From NCBI GenBank assembly GCA_021845465.1, contig JAKBRL010000030.1:1-10013 (forward strand): DNA of 10,013 bases. The letters are read 5' to 3'. The position numbers and the translations under genes are program-made. Shown one piece after another: positions 1-6,167 of the stretch; positions within the stretch are counted from its first letter, which is position 1; each line of letters begins with the position of its first letter. Origin of the DNA: Microcaldota archaeon. Its GTDB lineage: Archaea; Micrarchaeota; Micrarchaeia; Micrarchaeales; CABMGC01. Under the pieces are notes generated by a model, which was not told the origin of the DNA, ran no database searches, and saw only the letters and a program-made list of their open reading frames with translations.

Positions 1-60
1 AAGAAGAAACATCTTGTTTTTGAGGAATTTGCCGGGAAGCTTAATTTGTTGAAAGGTTAG
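1..60 (+). CDS. C-terminal end of an unidentified protein (partial)
   Basis: Frame 1 is open from the first base and ends with TAG at 58-60, giving the tail KKKHLVFEEFAGKLNLLKG. The residues look like the end of a soluble charged helix, but 19 residues are too few to assign a family. It is the only gene end in the window that uses TAG; the complete genes end in TAA or TGA. If the TAG were read through, the frame would run 13 more codons to TAA at 100-102. The call rests only on the open frame and plausible composition. Confidence 0.4.
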   Translation, partial: KKKHLVFEEFAGKLNLLKG

Positions 61-132
61 GCAGGCTATGAGGATTGTATATCCGTTTACTACAACCAAT
101 AAGTATTTGGTCAACCTGTTATTTTAGCAAAG

Positions 133-161
133 GATATATATTTTTCTTGTGATTATCACAA
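133..161 (+). promoter_or_regulatory. TATA-like box followed by a perfect 15-bp palindrome (candidate operator)
   Basis: GATATATAT at 133-141 resembles an archaeal TATA box. Directly downstream, TTGTGATTATCACAA at 147-161 is a perfect inverted repeat with 7-bp arms around one T. The symmetry continues imperfectly outwards (TTTC on the left, AGAAA on the right, one base out of register). A start site about 25 nt after the box would fall near 162, so the palindrome would sit over the initiation region, where archaeal repressors often bind. No clear gene follows for about 315 nt, so the regulated product is unknown. Confidence 0.35.
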
Positions 162-454
162 AGAAACATTGGGTTCCAGCCGCATCGTAGTATTATCTTG
201 TTTATTCTTTTTAGGATCCGGTTTCAGGATTTTAATATATTGATGAAAACGTCATTTTAGCTGAGCGGTTGCATAAGGTACAGGTTGCAATGATAAAAAA
301 AACGGGAAAAGGATTGAAAGATGGGAATCTAGGATAAACGTGCATTCCGTCTGTATCAGGAGGATAGGAAGACCTTCGGCAAAGAAGTTGAGATTGTGTA
401 GGCTAATCTCGAGGGAGGCCATCTTGAGATAATTCAGAATAAGAAAGAATAGAA

Positions 455-462
455 TTTAAATT
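455..462 (+). promoter_or_regulatory. TATA-like box of the HisKA-like gene
   Basis: TTTAAATT lies with its centre about 20 nt before the ATG at 478, which fits a leaderless or very short-leader transcript. The sequence between box and start (AAAAAAGGCGATAGT) has no good Shine-Dalgarno match. Confidence 0.4.
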
Positions 463-477
463 AAAAAAGGCGATAGT

Positions 478-795
478 ATGAAAACAGAAAAAGAGATAAT
501 AGAGGACCAGTTGAAACCTGCAGGCATACTGCCTGAATATGAGGATGCTTTTTGGTTATTGCATAATACAAAAACATTTGCCGTTAATATGGAAGGGTAC
601 TCCAAACTGCTTCTCTGTGGCATTTATGGTAAACTTTCCCAAGAGCAGAAGGACATATTGGAAATTATAATTAAGGAAAATGGCTTTCTGATGGAAAGTT
701 TGGCAGACATGTTTGACTTGTTGTATAGATATGAAGCAATGTTAAAAATAGGAATAGATATCGCAGAGAAGGCTAAACCTAAGAAAAAAGTATGA
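478..795 (+). CDS. Stand-alone HisKA/DHp-like domain protein (no ATPase domain)
   Basis: This 105-residue protein closely resembles the dimerisation and phosphoacceptor helical hairpin of sensor histidine kinases. His29 starts HNTKTFAVNMEGY (29-41), which aligns without gaps to the family pattern H-E-x-R-T-P-L-x-x-I-x-G-Y, keeping the His, the basic residue (Lys32), the Thr (Thr33) and the GY. It is followed by LLLCGIYGKLSQEQ (44-57), the usual inter-helix turn, and by a second helix ending DMFDLLYRYEAM (77-88), matching the family's DLLDLSRIEAG. The acidic residue after His is Asn30 and the Pro is Phe34, so ordinary autokinase chemistry is doubtful. No sensor, HATPase_c or receiver domain is present, and the protein ends in a basic tail (KAKPKKKV). 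It could be a phosphotransfer protein served by another kinase, a dimerisation partner, or a relic of a kinase. The start is supported by a TATA-like box about 20 nt upstream. The domain resemblance is seen in the sequence; the role is inferred. Confidence 0.75.
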   Translation: MKTEKEIIEDQLKPAGILPEYEDAFWLLHNTKTFAVNMEGYSKLLLCGIYGKLSQEQKDILEIIIKENGFLMESLADMFDLLYRYEAMLKIGIDIAEKAKPKKKV

Positions 796-814
796 AAGGA
801 AGAGATGTAATGCG

Positions 815-877
815 GGCGCTTGGGATTGCCTAAAGCGCCATATAGATGCCTATGGTTTTTATTGATGGGATTTTTTT
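815..877 (+). terminator. Hairpin and T-runs after the HisKA-like gene
   Basis: GGCGCTT (815-821) and AAGCGCC (833-839) form a 7-bp stem with an 11-nt loop. T-runs follow at 856-860 and 871-877 (seven T). Archaeal polymerase stops mainly at T-runs, so the run at 871-877 is the likely stop for the gene ending at 795; the hairpin may be incidental. Confidence 0.4.
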
Positions 878-924
878 ACTTCGCAGTTTTGGATGCGGAT
901 GCCTTCTGATAGTTAGGGCTGTAT

Positions 925-929
925 AAAAA
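925..929 (-). terminator. T-run after the glycerophosphodiesterase gene
   Basis: Read on the minus strand this is CTTCCTTTTTATAC, about 33 nt past the TGA at 962-964. The two converging genes would thus each have a T-rich stop in the shared spacer. Confidence 0.3.
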
Positions 930-961
930 GGAAGAGCCTTTTATTTTTGCAATGAAGAAGG

Positions 962-1660
962 TCATTTGCTTCTGGCAATATCACTGTGGAGATTTTTTAT
1001 TACAAGGTCGGGTTTATCGCTGACTATCGCGTCGACTCCCAAACTAATCAGTCTGCGGATTTCGGCCGGCTCGTTTGCGGTCCATGCGCATATTTGTTTT
1101 TTCTCCCTTTGCACTTTTTCTATAATCCGCTCGTCTATTGCGCTATGGTTTATTGACAGCATGTCTGCTCCGGTAGATTTGAGAACTATAAGCGGATATT
1201 TTGGAGTATGCTGCAAAAGCATTCCAGTCAATATATTGGGAAAGTTTTTCTTGACATTGGTTATCATTCTGCTAATAAAAGATATCAGATAAGTGTTATC
1301 AGCATTGTATTTGCTTATAAGCTCTGCGGCTGGGATGGCTGTCCCCCTTCCCTTAAGCTCTATCTGCAAGGCTACTCTTCCTTTAGCCAGTTTGATAACT
1401 TCTTCTAGTGTGGGGATTTTTTCCCCTTTTCCTGCATCGAGCCTTCTTAGTTCATGAAGATACATTTCTTTGATCTCTCCTTTGCCGTTAGTTGTTCTAT
1501 CTACAGTGCTATCATGCATTACAACAAGCCTTCTGTCTTTTGTGAGATGTATGTCAAGTTCAATGGTATTGACACCGAGTCTTATTGCCGTTTCGAATGA
1601 TCTTAGTGTATTCTCTGGTTCATATGCGGCGGCACCGCGATGCCCGACGACTTCAACCAT
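962..1660 (-). CDS. Glycerophosphodiester phosphodiesterase (GDPD family)
   Basis: This enzyme hydrolyses glycerophosphodiesters to glycerol phosphate and an alcohol, using a metal ion inside a TIM barrel. The 232 residues carry the family signatures in order: GHRGA (6-10) followed by EPENT (14-18); IELDIHLTKD (33-42) with metal ligands Glu34 and Asp36; the general acid His49 in VVMHD; DRTTNGKG (54-61); the barrel residues Glu101 and Lys103 in IELKG; WTAN (193-196); and GVDAIVSDKP (208-217). The length is normal for a single-domain cytosolic form, and no signal peptide is visible. The start is the ATG at 1660 with a TATA-like box about 30 nt upstream. The natural substrate in an archaeon with isoprenoid ether lipids is unclear: it may be deacylated lipid head groups, external glycerophosphodiesters or another diester. 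The family call is firm; the substrate is not known. Confidence 0.93.
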   Translation of the reverse strand: MVEVVGHRGAAAYEPENTLRSFETAIRLGVNTIELDIHLTKDRRLVVMHDSTVDRTTNGKGEIKEMYLHELRRLDAGKGEKIPTLEEVIKLAKGRVALQIELKGRGTAIPAAELISKYNADNTYLISFISRMITNVKKNFPNILTGMLLQHTPKYPLIVLKSTGADMLSINHSAIDERIIEKVQREKKQICAWTANEPAEIRRLISLGVDAIVSDKPDLVIKNLHSDIARSK

Positions 1661-1684
1661 TATACCACAAGGCAGATTTATCCG

Positions 1685-1695
1685 TTATTTATTTG
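1685..1695 (-). promoter_or_regulatory. TATA-like box of the GDPD gene
   Basis: On the minus strand this reads CAAATAAATAA, centred about 30 nt before the ATG at 1660. It would give a leader of only a few nucleotides. Confidence 0.4.
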
Positions 1696-1783
1696 TAAGG
1701 GCATTGGTATATTTTAGTATCGTTTCTGTTCTGAAAATTGCCTTATGTGTAGTTGGGTTTAAGCACTTTTTTATAGGTTCCAG

Positions 1784-1791
1784 TTTTATAT
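1784..1791 (+). promoter_or_regulatory. TATA box of the 2-oxoacid:ferredoxin oxidoreductase operon
   Basis: TTTTATAT is centred about 26 nt before the ATG at 1814, the classic spacing for a leaderless archaeal transcript. A GAGG at 1801-1804 could act as a ribosome site only if transcription began further upstream, for example from the TTTTTTATAG at about 1768-1776. Confidence 0.55.
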
Positions 1792-1813
1792 TCTGCAGTA
1801 GAGGCATAATTTG

Positions 1814-3703
1814 ATGAATATTGGATGGCTTATAGGAGGGGCCCAGGGAGCGGGAGTGGACACTGCCGCGAATATATTCGGCAGTGCTGTTGCTAAGAGC
1901 GGTTATTACATATTTGGGAGCAGGGAGTATTTTTCAAACATAAAGGGCAGGCACAGCTATTTCAGCCTGGTTATAAGCAATAAGCCCAGACATAGCGTTG
2001 ATGCTAGGGTGAATATACTTGCGACTTTCGATGCGGAAACCATATTCCAGCATTTTGATCAGGTAAGCGAATATATGCTTTATGATGTCGCACTGAAAGA
2101 TACTGACATATTCAAAGTTAGGACAATTGAGACTGAGATTGCCGAAGACCAGGCAGATATACTCAAGAAGGCAGGATATGACACTACGGTATCTGAAGTG
2201 ATAAGATACCTTAACGACAATGGAGTGAAGACAATACCGATAGATTACGGAAAGATTATGCGCAATATAATAAACATATTGAAGATGGATTCGTTTTCTG
2301 TCGAGAGGGCAAGGAATATGGTCTGTATTGGCGCTTCATTCTCAATGTTGGGTTTTGATAAGAAATATATTGAGAATGCGGTCTCTTCGGCTTTTGCAAA
2401 GAAGAAAGAGTTTATGGAGCTTAACAGGCTTGCTGTTGTTGCTGGCATGGATGCGATATTAGAGAAGCATTATGAGTTGGAAGAGTTGCCTGTGGATGGG
2501 GGCAGAGTGCAGCTTGATGGCAATACCATATCTGCGCTTGGGAAGATATATGGAGGGCTGAGATTCCAGTCATATTATCCTATAACCCCGGCTTCGGATG
2601 AGAGCACTTACCTTGAAGCCAACCAGATATTGGAGGTGAATACTAATAAGAAAAGCGCAAAACAGGGAGTTGTTGTTCTACAGACTGAAGACGAGCTTGC
2701 AGCCATAAATTCTGCAGTAGGCGCAACCCTTACAGGAGCCAGGGCTGCCACAGCTACCTCCGGGCCGGGATTCTCCCTTATGAATGAGGGAATAAGCTGG
2801 GCTGGGATGAATGAGGCGCCAGTATTGATTACATATTATATGAGAGGATCGCCTTCCACAGGATTGCCTACAAGGAGCGGGCAGTCTGAGCTTAAATCCG
2901 CCCTAAATGCCGGGCATGGAGAGTTTGCTAGAGTAGTGATAGCCTCTGGAGATCATAATGAGATATTTGGAGATGCTGTAAATGCACTCAATATGGCTGA
3001 GATCTGCCAGACCCCGGCAATACACATAATAGAGAAAACACTGGCTAACTCCTACTCTGTAATGGAGAGAAGTGGACTCTTTTCTGATAAACTCTCTATA
3101 AAACGTGGAAAGATAGTCTATCCTGAAGAACCTGAGAAGTACAAGCGGTTTGAGATAACAGAGGATGGTATTTCAGGAAGGGCTTTTCTGGGACATGCGA
3201 AGATGTATTATACAGGGGACGAGCACAATGAGTATGGACACATATCGGAGAGCCCTAGAAACAGGACTGCAATATACGAGAAGAGAATGAAGAAGATAAA
3301 AAAAGCTTCGGATTATCTTAGGGATGAGGAAAAAGTAAGGATAATAGGCAACTCAGATACAGTACTGCTTACGTGGGGCTCGCCAAAAGGCGCAATAGTG
3401 GACGCAATCGAGGTGCTTGCAAATGAGGGAATTCAGATAGGGATGATACAGGTTAGGCTCTTCAGCCCATATCCGGCTGGACTGATAAAGAAAGCTGTGG
3501 CTGGAAAAAAGAGGATAATAGCAGTTGAGAATAATTACAATGCACAGGGAGCGGAGATATTCACTGAGCAGACAGGAATGTCTCCTACCGGATATATACT
3601 TAAATGGAATGGAAGGCCGATCTATCGTGATGAGCTTGTTGAGGCGGTAAAGGAGATAGTTAATAAAAATTCCAGAAAGGTTGTGTTGAATGGAGGCAAA
3701 TAA
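1814..3703 (+). CDS. 2-oxoacid:ferredoxin oxidoreductase, fused gamma/alpha subunit
   Basis: This is the large subunit of the enzyme that oxidatively decarboxylates 2-oxoacids (pyruvate, 2-oxoglutarate and related acids) with CoA, making acyl-CoA, CO2 and reduced ferredoxin. Residues 1 to about 200 form the gamma domain, with [16 protein letters not shown] at 8-23. The alpha part follows, with YPITP at 255-259, the motif typical of the two-subunit archaeal (Sulfolobus type) enzymes. [12 protein letters not shown] lies near 315-326 and the C-terminal transketolase-like domain has TWGSPKG near 520-526 and ENNYNAQG near 571-578. The 629-residue length matches the fused family form. An in-frame TTG sits immediately before the ATG at 1814; the ATG is preferred because the TATA box lies 26 nt upstream of it. 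The beta gene overlaps its end by 14 bp, so the two subunits are probably translationally coupled. Exact 2-oxoacid preference cannot be read from this subunit. Confidence 0.95.
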   Translation: MNIGWLIGGAQGAGVDTAANIFGSAVAKSGYYIFGSREYFSNIKGRHSYFSLVISNKPRHSVDARVNILATFDAETIFQHFDQVSEYMLYDVALKDTDIFKVRTIETEIAEDQADILKKAGYDTTVSEVIRYLNDNGVKTIPIDYGKIMRNIINILKMDSFSVERARNMVCIGASFSMLGFDKKYIENAVSSAFAKKKEFMELNRLAVVAGMDAILEKHYELEELPVDGGRVQLDGNTISALGKIYGGLRFQSYYPITPASDESTYLEANQILEVNTNKKSAKQGVVVLQTEDELAAINSAVGATLTGARAATATSGPGFSLMNEGISWAGMNEAPVLITYYMRGSPSTGLPTRSGQSELKSALNAGHGEFARVVIASGDHNEIFGDAVNALNMAEICQTPAIHIIEKTLANSYSVMERSGLFSDKLSIKRGKIVYPEEPEKYKRFEITEDGISGRAFLGHAKMYYTGDEHNEYGHISESPRNRTAIYEKRMKKIKKASDYLRDEEKVRIIGNSDTVLLTWGSPKGAIVDAIEVLANEGIQIGMIQVRLFSPYPAGLIKKAVAGKKRIIAVENNYNAQGAEIFTEQTGMSPTGYILKWNGRPIYRDELVEAVKEIVNKNSRKVVLNGGK

Positions 3704-4598
3704 TCAGGCTATGTTTAATGACTGGTGCCCGGGCTGCGGTGACTTCGGGATATTGCGTGGGGTCGAAAGCGCCCTTAGTGAAATGAAGCTGGACTTTACC
3801 GACGCGGTGCTTGTGTCAGGGATCGGTTGCTCTGGAAAGCTTCCGCACCTAGTTTCAGGGCCGATATCAGGAGTGCATACGCTTCATGGAAGGGCTCTTG
3901 CTTTTGCATTGGGCATTAAGCTTGCAAATCCCAGCCTTAAGGTCATAGTTAACGCAGGGGATGGAGATACTTTTGGAATAGGCATGGGGCATTTCGTAAG
4001 TGCAGGAAGGCGCAACGCCTCGATTGCATTGATAGTGCATGACAACAGGGTTTACGGGCTTACAAAAGGGCAGGCATCTCCAACAATGCCTATGGGAGAA
4101 CGTACTAAGGCATTGGCAAAACCGAATATAAACGATTCAATAAACCCAATAGCGCTGGCTGTTACTTCAGGCTATACATTTGTAGCAAGAAGCTTTGCAT
4201 ATGATACCGCGCTTACCAAGGATCTTATCAAACAGGCAGTTTCGCATAGGGGAATGGCATTGGTGGATGTTTTACAGCCCTGCCCCACCTATAATGACAT
4301 AAATACTAATGAATGGTACAGGAAGCGTATATACAATTTAGATGAAGATCCCGAAGTGCATGAGAAATCAGAGACTTTGGGAAAGATGACTGAAGCCATA
4401 AAGAATGCTTATCTGGAAGAAGACAGGATACCTGTTGGGGTATTCTACAAAAATGAACTTGTGCCTACATATGAGGAGCGGATTAGCGAATATGTTCCTG
4501 ATTATCTGAATAATTATCCCGCTATACATCCCATAGAGAAAGAGGGAATACCTGCAACAAGCATAGAAAAAATGCTTGACGCCAGGGCTGTTGCTTGA
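3690..4598 (+). CDS. 2-oxoacid:ferredoxin oxidoreductase, beta subunit
   Basis: This is the thiamine-diphosphate and 4Fe-4S subunit that pairs with the preceding gene product. WCPGCGDFG (12-20) supplies Cys13 and Cys16, GIGCSGK (44-50) supplies Cys47, and PCPTYND (197-203) supplies Cys198. These four match the spacing of the single cluster of the Sulfolobus enzyme. GDGDTFGIG (90-98) is the Mg/TPP-binding motif. Lys50 and Leu124 (in VYGLTKGQ) fall where the Sulfolobus enzyme has residues linked to 2-oxoacid selection, suggesting broad specificity by analogy. The 302-residue length is normal. The ATG at 3690 lies inside the alpha gene; a second ATG at 3711 ([10 protein letters not shown]), 14 nt after GGAGG, is an alternative start. 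No 2[4Fe-4S] delta subunit gene is adjacent, as expected for the two-subunit type. The gene ends 5 nt before the end of the convergent zinc-ribbon gene. Confidence 0.95.
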   Translation: MEANNQAMFNDWCPGCGDFGILRGVESALSEMKLDFTDAVLVSGIGCSGKLPHLVSGPISGVHTLHGRALAFALGIKLANPSLKVIVNAGDGDTFGIGMGHFVSAGRRNASIALIVHDNRVYGLTKGQASPTMPMGERTKALAKPNINDSINPIALAVTSGYTFVARSFAYDTALTKDLIKQAVSHRGMALVDVLQPCPTYNDINTNEWYRKRIYNLDEDPEVHEKSETLGKMTEAIKNAYLEEDRIPVGVFYKNELVPTYEERISEYVPDYLNNYPAIHPIEKEGIPATSIEKMLDARAVA

Positions 4599-4603
4599 TT
4601 TGT

Positions 4604-4819
4604 TTATGATTCGCCTGTACCGCAGGCGCAGTATCCTTTCTCATCTATTCTGCTGCCGCATATGGGGCAGATTCCCCTGTAAGATACCTCATGGTATTCC
4701 TTATCGTATATCTCCTTGTGTGCATCTGTCTTCCTGTATTTTGTTTTTATTCTTCGCTTCAGCTCTGTCTTAGTCTTAGGGCGGGAGTCTTTGCTTTTCA
4801 TTTGAAATACCAATATCAT
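4604..4819 (-). CDS. Small basic zinc-ribbon protein of unknown function
   Basis: This 71-residue protein has a strongly basic N-terminal part (KSKDSRPKTKTELKRRIKTK, residues 8-27), a middle rich in Tyr, His and Glu, and a C-terminal ribbon with CPICG (51-55) and CACG (64-67). The likely zinc ligands are therefore Cys51, Cys54, Cys64 and Cys66 (CX2C-X9-CXC). Composition and size suggest an RNA- or DNA-binding protein, but I do not recognise a named family. Start choice is uncertain. The ATG at 4819 lies about 23 nt after a TATA-like box; the ATG at 4801 (MKSKDSRPK) gives a more typical N-terminus; an ATG at 4882 follows AGGAG too closely, and its first codons overlap the TATA-like element and look non-coding. 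It sits tail to tail with the oxidoreductase beta gene. Confidence 0.7.
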   Translation of the reverse strand: MILVFQMKSKDSRPKTKTELKRRIKTKYRKTDAHKEIYDKEYHEVSYRGICPICGSRIDEKGYCACGTGES

Positions 4820-4838
4820 TTTATTCTGAGGGACTAAT

Positions 4839-4846
4839 TTATTTAA
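4839..4846 (-). promoter_or_regulatory. TATA-like box of the zinc-ribbon gene
   Basis: On the minus strand this is TTAAATAA, centred about 23 nt before the ATG at 4819. It argues for separate transcription from the upstream gene that ends at 4893. Confidence 0.4.
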
Positions 4847-4892
4847 GAGTTTTGATTTGATTTGGAGAGATTGATTATACATATCTCCTGAT

Positions 4893-5387
4893 TTATTTTC
4901 TAAGTGATTCCAATAAAGGCATAATTTCTGAAGCTTTACCGGATAGTTCTATAGTCAATTCAGGCTCAGAAGATACTTCAACAAGTAGATATTTTGCAGC
5001 CATTAGCGGGCCTGTAGTTGTAACATAGAGAGGCGAAGGCGTATATGAAGGAGTATTGTATCTGATGCCTATAACTACTCGTCCTTTTCCAGATTTATGG
5101 AATGCTTTTTCTTGAGGATTAAGAAGTGAAAATTCTTCAGAGGTAACAGATTTGTGACTTCCGTCAAGAAGTATCTTGTGGGGGCCTTCAGTCTTGAGGG
5201 TTTCGTCCGCTGTAAAGAAGAAAAATCCCTGCGCTTTGAAAAGCGTGGTTCTGAATTCTTCTGATGTACGATATCTTCTGCTTACCGTTTCAAGGCTTGC
5301 AATGTTTCTAATATTTCGAGCTATGCCAGGAGTTATAGGTTCTTCAGATATTAATACAGGCCTGGAACTGAGGGCAGTTATTTTCAT
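4893..5387 (-). CDS. Unrecognised 164-residue soluble protein
   Basis: I do not recognise a family. The protein starts MKITALSSRPVLISEEPITP, has an Arg-rich stretch near 22-43, an aromatic run GFFFF near 54-58, a Thr/Pro/Tyr-rich strand region (RYNTPSYTPSPLYVTTTGP) and a C-terminal part that looks like a strand followed by a helix (LLVEVSSEPELTIELSGK, then EIMPLLESLRK). No membrane segment, signal peptide or metal-binding cysteine set is visible. The frame is open further upstream to a TTG at 5414, but a strong TATA-like box at 5415-5424 abuts that codon, so translation from the ATG at 5387 is far more likely. Base and codon use look like those of its neighbours. Confidence 0.65.
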   Translation of the reverse strand: MKITALSSRPVLISEEPITPGIARNIRNIASLETVSRRYRTSEEFRTTLFKAQGFFFFTADETLKTEGPHKILLDGSHKSVTSEEFSLLNPQEKAFHKSGKGRVVIGIRYNTPSYTPSPLYVTTTGPLMAAKYLLVEVSSEPELTIELSGKASEIMPLLESLRK

Positions 5388-5414
5388 ATGATCTGTTCTT
5401 CTTTTTCTTGTCAA

Positions 5415-5424
5415 GATATATAAG
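5415..5424 (-). promoter_or_regulatory. TATA box of the 164-residue protein gene
   Basis: On the minus strand this reads CTTATATATC, centred about 32 nt before the ATG at 5387. It implies a leader of roughly 5-8 nt and rules out the upstream TTG at 5414 as a start. Confidence 0.55.
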
Positions 5425-5476
5425 TAATTTGTCTAGTTTTGATCTGATGTTTGATGCTGTTTTCTTTTTATAGTGA

Positions 5477-6052
5477 TTACAGCTGGGAGTACCTGAAACA
5501 TCTGGTTATATGGTCGTTTACCATTCCTATGGCTTGCATGTATGCATAGCATATGGTAGAACCTGTAAATTTGAGTCCTCTTTTATGAAGATCATTGCTT
5601 ATCGCGTCTGATTCATTTGTGCGGCTTGGGATTTTAGATACTGATTCCCATCTGTTTTTTATTGGATTCCTGTCTGGAACGAAATCCCATATATAATTAT
5701 CGAATGAACCGAATTCTTCCTGGATTCTGAGGAAACATTTGGCATTTAATATGACAGAGTCTAACTTTAGCCTGTTTCTTATTATGCCGGGATTGCCCAT
5801 AAGCTCTCTGATTTTCTCTTCGTCGTATCCTGCTATTTTTTTGATATTGAAGCCATCTAATGCCTGCTTATAGTTTTCCCGTTTTTTTAGAACAGTAAGC
5901 CAACTGAGTCCTGCCTGTGCACCTTCCAGAACCAGAAACTCGAAGAGCTTTCTCTCTTGATGTAGTGGGACTCCCCATTCCTCATCGTGATACTTGATAT
6001 ATAATGGATCATTTCCGGAATAAGACCAATCGCATCTTTTCAGAACTGCCAT
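5477..6052 (-). CDS. tag: 3-methyladenine DNA glycosylase I (Tag family)
   Basis: This base-excision repair enzyme removes 3-methyladenine from alkylated DNA. The 191 residues align along their length with bacterial Tag. RCDW (6-9) and YHDEEWG (21-27) supply zinc ligands Cys7 and His22, and HITRC (181-185) supplies His181 and Cys185, the same four-residue set as in the Escherichia coli enzyme. LEGAQAGLSWLTVLKKRENY (42-61) contains the conserved active-site Glu43 and Trp51. The length is normal and nothing essential is missing. The family is mainly bacterial, so transfer into an archaeal lineage is plausible but not shown by composition. The ATG at 6052 lies about 27 nt after a TATA-like box, which fits a leaderless message. 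Confidence 0.95.
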   Translation of the reverse strand: MAVLKRCDWSYSGNDPLYIKYHDEEWGVPLHQERKLFEFLVLEGAQAGLSWLTVLKKRENYKQALDGFNIKKIAGYDEEKIRELMGNPGIIRNRLKLDSVILNAKCFLRIQEEFGSFDNYIWDFVPDRNPIKNRWESVSKIPSRTNESDAISNDLHKRGLKFTGSTICYAYMQAIGMVNDHITRCFRYSQL

Positions 6053-6074
6053 GCATGATTATGCAGGAAAGTAG

Positions 6075-6083
6075 CATATAACT
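6075..6083 (-). promoter_or_regulatory. TATA-like box of tag
   Basis: On the minus strand this is AGTTATATG, centred about 27 nt before the ATG at 6052, consistent with leaderless transcription. Confidence 0.4.
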
Positions 6084-6167
6084 GTTTGGATTCTGTTTAT
6101 TCGGGATAATGCATGCGGCAGAACTACTGGAATACAGGTGATTAAGGCATACGCGGCGCTTGGTTTA

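Larger units (their letters stand above)
61..477. other. Intergenic region with promoter/palindrome and a broken reading frame
   Basis: No frame on either strand gives a convincing protein here. It contains a TATA-like stretch at 133-141, a palindrome at 147-161 and several very short ATG-led frames (starting at 68, 243 and 290). One frame from ATG 321 to TAG 450-452 would read as a 43-residue charged peptide but is interrupted by TAG at 330-332 and 399-401. In the frame starting at ATG 68, three TAG codons come before the first TAA. The region may be a decayed gene, an untranslated RNA or plain spacer; the sequence does not decide. Confidence 0.5.

Noticed and set aside
239..264. C/D-box-like pair (TTGATGA ... 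CTGA)
   Set aside because: The C box breaks the consensus at the first base and no properly spaced C' and second D box follow, so a C/D guide RNA is not supported.
815..839. GC-rich hairpin as a possible small RNA
   Set aside because: It sits just after a gene end and before T-runs; a role in termination or chance pairing explains it better.
966..1814. Long plus-strand frames opposite the GDPD gene
   Set aside because: They are antisense to a gene with full family motifs and show no protein-like features of their own.
4802..4882. ATG at 4882 behind AGGAG as the zinc-ribbon gene start
   Set aside because: The spacing to AGGAG is too short, the first codons overlap a TATA-like element and are AT-rich, and the charged protein sequence begins only near 4801-4819.
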